In this document: positions 5,587-8,326 of the stretch, piece after piece
How the letters are laid out: each line of letters opens with the position of its first letter
How positions within the stretch are numbered: the stretch's first letter is position 1
NCBI GenBank assembly: GCA_016302165.1
Contig: JAEDOD010000081.1
Coordinates: 1 to 8,326, forward strand
Source: Sphaerochaetaceae bacterium
GTDB taxonomy: Bacteria; Spirochaetota; Spirochaetia; Sphaerochaetales; Sphaerochaetaceae
Direction of reading: 5' to 3'
Length of the DNA stretch: 8,326 nucleotides
Translations under genes and position numbers: made by a program
Notes under the pieces: model-generated
Told to the model about the DNA's origin: nothing
The model's database searches: none
Seen by the model: the letters and a program-made list of their open reading frames with translations, nothing else

Positions 5587-8235
5587 ATGAAAGCCGTGGA
5601 ACTGGCAAAAGCCTATAATCCTAAGGATTTTGAGGACCGCATATATGGCGAGTGGAAGGAGAAGGGGGAGTTTGCCCCAAAGGATGGTGAAGGGCATTTC
5701 ACTGTAGTCATGCCGCCACCAAACGTAACTGGTGTCCTCCACATGGGCCATGCCCTTAACAACAGCCTTCAGGACATCATCATCAGATATAAGAGAATGA
5801 CAGGAGTTCCCACTCTCTGGGTTCCCGGAACAGACCATGCTGGTATCGCCACACAGAACGTAGTTGAGAGACAGCTTGCCAAGGAAGGCCTCAGACGTCA
5901 GGATCTTGGACGTGAGAAGTTCCTTGAGCGCACCTGGGCCGTTAAGGATAAGCACCATAACATCATCAAGAGCCAGCTGGAGAAGATGGGCTGCTCCTGT
6001 GATTGGGACCATGAAAGATTTACCATGGATGAAGGGTTGTCAAAGGCTGTCAGGGAAGCCTTTGTGACACTATATGAGCGTGGCCTCATCTACAAGGGCA
6101 AGTATCTGGTGAACTACTGCCCCAAGTGCGGAACAGCCTTGGCAGACGATGAAGTTGAATATGAGAATGTTCCTGGAAAGATCTACGAGGTCAGATATCC
6201 ATATTCAGACGGTTCCGGATGGATCACTGTGGCCACCACAAGACCAGAGACCATGTTCGGAGACGTGGCTGTAGCTGTGAACCCAGAGGATGAAAGATAT
6301 AAGGATATAGTGGGCAAGACACTTTCCCTTCCTCTTACAGACAGGGAGATTCCAATCATTGCAGACTCCTTCGTCGAACTGGGATTTGGAACAGGTATGG
6401 TAAAGATCACTCCTGCCCATGACCCTAATGACTGGGAGTGTGGAAAGAGACACAACCTTGAAGCCATCAATATCCTGAATCCAGACGGAAGCCTTAACGA
6501 CAACTGTCCGGAGAAGTACCGTGGAATCATGGCTGCTGAAGCCAGGAAGCTGGTTGCAGAGGAGCTTAAGGAGAAGGGATATCTTGTAAGCGAGAAGGAC
6601 TATAACCATGAAGTGGGACATTGCTACAGATGCCACACGATTGTTGAGCCATATCTTTCAGAGCAGTGGTTCGTAAGAATGCGTGGCATGGCAGACAAAG
6701 CCATTGATGCATGGAAGAAGGGCGACATCAGATTCTATCCAAAGAGATGGGAGAATACCTATCTCCATTGGATGGAGACCATCAAGGACTGGTGTATCTC
6801 CCGTCAGCTTTGGTGGGGACACAGAATCCCTGTGTGGTACTGCCAGGATTGCGGTGAGATGATTGTCTCCAGGGACGATGTTACAGAGTGTCCAAAGTGC
6901 CATAGCCATAATCTCAGGCAGGACAGCGATGTGCTTGATACCTGGTTCTCCTCCTGGCTCTGGCCATTCTCAACTCTTGGCTGGCCTGAAAAGACTCCAG
7001 ACTTTGAGAAGTTCTTCCAGACCAATACACTGGTTTCTGCCTACGATATCATCTTCTTCTGGATCAGCAGAATGATCATGGCCAGTGAAGAGTTCCTGGG
7101 AAAGGCTCCTTTCAAGGATATCGTAATCACAGGACTGGTAAGGGATACCAAGGGAAGGAAGATGTCAAAGTCCCTTGGAAATGGTATTGACCCGCTGGAT
7201 GTCATAGACCAGTATGGTGCAGACGCCATGAAGTTCACTCTCTGCTTCCTTGCTGCCCAGGGACAGGATGTGCAGATCGATATGGAATCCTTCCGTCTGG
7301 GCTCCAGGTTCGCCAACAAGATCTGGAATGCAACCAGATTCCTTCTGATGAATCTTGAGGGAAGGAACATGGTCCAGATCGACAAGTCAAAGCTTAGCCT
7401 TACTGACAGATGGATCTATTCCCGTCTTAACGATGCAGCCCTTTCCATTGAAAAGGCTATGGAGGAGTATCACTTCAATGATGCAGCCCAGACCGTCTAT
7501 TCCTTCTTCTGGAATGATTTCTGCGACTGGTACATAGAAGCAAGCAAGGAGAAGATGCTCCATGGAAGCGAAGATGAGAAGGATCTTCAGGTTTCTATCC
7601 TTATGGATATCCTGGAGTCCTCCATGCGCCTTATGCATCCATTCCTTTCCTTCATTACAGAAGAGATCTACCAGAAGCTTCCAAATCACAAGGGCGATGT
7701 AATTTCAGCCCAGTATCCTATCTATAATGAGGCTGATAAGGATAATGAAGCAGACAGCTCCATGGAAAGCCTCCAGGAAGTGGTAAGGGTAGTAAGAGCT
7801 GTAAGAAGCTCACTTGGTATCGGACCAGAGAAGAAGCTTAAGGTTGTGGTAAGACCATCAAAGGATAATCCATATGCTTCCTTCTATAAAGAAGAGGAGA
7901 AGATTCTCTCATCCTTCATGGGTGCTTCCTCTGTCATAGTTGACAGCGAAGGAAGTGAAGATACCGCCAAGGCTTTCCCATGCCATGGCAGCGGCTTCGA
8001 AGCCTTTGTATTTGTAAGGGATGCCATTGACGTGGAAGGTGAGATCAAGAGACTGGAGGATGAGATCAGGAAGAATCAGGCTTCCCTTGAGCAGAGTCTC
8101 AAGAAGCTTCAGAATGAGAACTTCATTACCCACGCCAAGCCTGAAGCCATAGAAAAGGAGAAGGGCAAGAAGGCTGAGTTTGAAGAGAAGATCCAGAAGT
8201 CTACAGAGCATATCGCTCTTCTTAAAACTCTCTGA
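5587..8235 (+). CDS. valS: Valyl-tRNA synthetase
   Basis: This 882-residue class I synthetase charges tRNA-Val in the cytoplasm and is full length for the family. The catalytic core has HMGH at residues 52-55 (after PPPNVTGVL) and a perfect KMSKS at 525-529. The inserted CP1 editing domain, which hydrolyses mischarged Thr-tRNA-Val, shows TTRPET at 217-222 and the motif GTGMVKITPAHDPND with His278-Asp279. Four CxxC knuckles are present: Cys178/181 and Cys346/349 flank the editing domain and can form one zinc site, and Cys419/422 with Cys435/438 can form a second. The anticodon-binding helical domain starts near 607 (DRWIYSRLND) and includes FCDWYIEASKE near 645. The last 65 or so residues (815-882) form the charged coiled coil typical of ValRS, which distinguishes it from IleRS and LeuRS. 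GGAGG at 5570-5574, 12 bases upstream, supports the ATG. A strong hairpin follows the stop. Confidence 0.98.
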   Translation: MKAVELAKAYNPKDFEDRIYGEWKEKGEFAPKDGEGHFTVVMPPPNVTGVLHMGHALNNSLQDIIIRYKRMTGVPTLWVPGTDHAGIATQNVVERQLAKEGLRRQDLGREKFLERTWAVKDKHHNIIKSQLEKMGCSCDWDHERFTMDEGLSKAVREAFVTLYERGLIYKGKYLVNYCPKCGTALADDEVEYENVPGKIYEVRYPYSDGSGWITVATTRPETMFGDVAVAVNPEDERYKDIVGKTLSLPLTDREIPIIADSFVELGFGTGMVKITPAHDPNDWECGKRHNLEAINILNPDGSLNDNCPEKYRGIMAAEARKLVAEELKEKGYLVSEKDYNHEVGHCYRCHTIVEPYLSEQWFVRMRGMADKAIDAWKKGDIRFYPKRWENTYLHWMETIKDWCISRQLWWGHRIPVWYCQDCGEMIVSRDDVTECPKCHSHNLRQDSDVLDTWFSSWLWPFSTLGWPEKTPDFEKFFQTNTLVSAYDIIFFWISRMIMASEEFLGKAPFKDIVITGLVRDTKGRKMSKSLGNGIDPLDVIDQYGADAMKFTLCFLAAQGQDVQIDMESFRLGSRFANKIWNATRFLLMNLEGRNMVQIDKSKLSLTDRWIYSRLNDAALSIEKAMEEYHFNDAAQTVYSFFWNDFCDWYIEASKEKMLHGSEDEKDLQVSILMDILESSMRLMHPFLSFITEEIYQKLPNHKGDVISAQYPIYNEADKDNEADSSMESLQEVVRVVRAVRSSLGIGPEKKLKVVVRPSKDNPYASFYKEEEKILSSFMGASSVIVDSEGSEDTAKAFPCHGSGFEAFVFVRDAIDVEGEIKRLEDEIRKNQASLEQSLKKLQNENFITHAKPEAIEKEKGKKAEFEEKIQKSTEHIALLKTL

Positions 8236-8249
8236 TATAAGTAAGTAGA

Positions 8250-8273
8250 TGATCCCCACGGCTGTGGGGATCA
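8250..8273. terminator. Strong hairpin after valS, probable terminator
   Basis: A perfect 10-base-pair stem TGATCCCCAC (8250-8259) / GTGGGGATCA (8264-8273) closes a GGCT loop, 14 bases after the valS stop. No T-tract follows directly; the next bases are ACTATATTGTC. A T5 run appears only at 8293-8297, behind a small 4-base-pair TGTC/GACA stem. It may therefore terminate inefficiently, act with Rho, or protect the mRNA 3' end. Being symmetrical, it could also serve a convergent gene beyond the window. Confidence 0.6.
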
Positions 8274-8326
8274 ACTATATTGTCATAAGACATTTTTGAA
8301 TATAGATGGATTACTCCTTGTCCATT

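Noticed and set aside
8307..8326. Possible gene edge at the right end: a plus-strand ATG at 8307, or the end of a minus-strand gene with stop at 8313-8311
   Set aside because: Too short to judge, with no ribosome-binding site for the plus-strand start and only a few codons for the minus-strand reading. Sequence beyond the window is needed.

Overview
The window is an ordinary chromosomal stretch from a bacterium with a moderate base composition. It most likely comes from a spirochaete, possibly of the Sphaerochaeta/Sphaerochaetaceae type. This assignment is an inference from three things: the style of the acetate kinase N-terminus, an exported beta-rich protein without recognisable relatives, and the general look of the synthetase proteins. 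It was not tested by any database search. No mobile elements, CRISPR arrays, tRNA or rRNA genes were seen.

Layout from left to right. The 5' end of an acetate kinase gene (ackA) runs leftwards out of the window from position 92. A divergent intergenic region separates it from a rightward gene (220-1230) for an exported, beta-strand-rich protein of unknown function. After a 217-base gap come three rightward genes: cysS (cysteinyl-tRNA synthetase), an ECF-type RNA polymerase sigma factor, and its membrane-anchored zinc-finger anti-sigma factor. The gap contains a good -10 box and an interrupted palindrome. The sigma and anti-sigma genes overlap by 11 bases. The group ends in two stacked hairpins (3942-4008), which also lie at the end of the convergent leftward gene for a 12-helix MATE-family efflux transporter (4013-5398). 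A second divergent intergenic region follows, then the long rightward valS gene (valyl-tRNA synthetase, 5587-8235). valS is followed by a strong hairpin. The last 50 or so bases hold no supported gene.

How the genes fit together. Two genes serve protein synthesis by charging tRNA with Cys and Val. ackA belongs to acetyl-phosphate/acetate energy metabolism. The sigma/anti-sigma pair is a self-contained envelope-signal regulatory module that appears to sit in the cysS transcription unit. The MATE transporter is a likely drug or metabolite exporter with no clear link to its neighbours.

No previously undescribed system is evident. The points most worth a second look are the unassigned exported protein, the coupling of the sigma module to cysS, and the palindrome at the cysS promoter.
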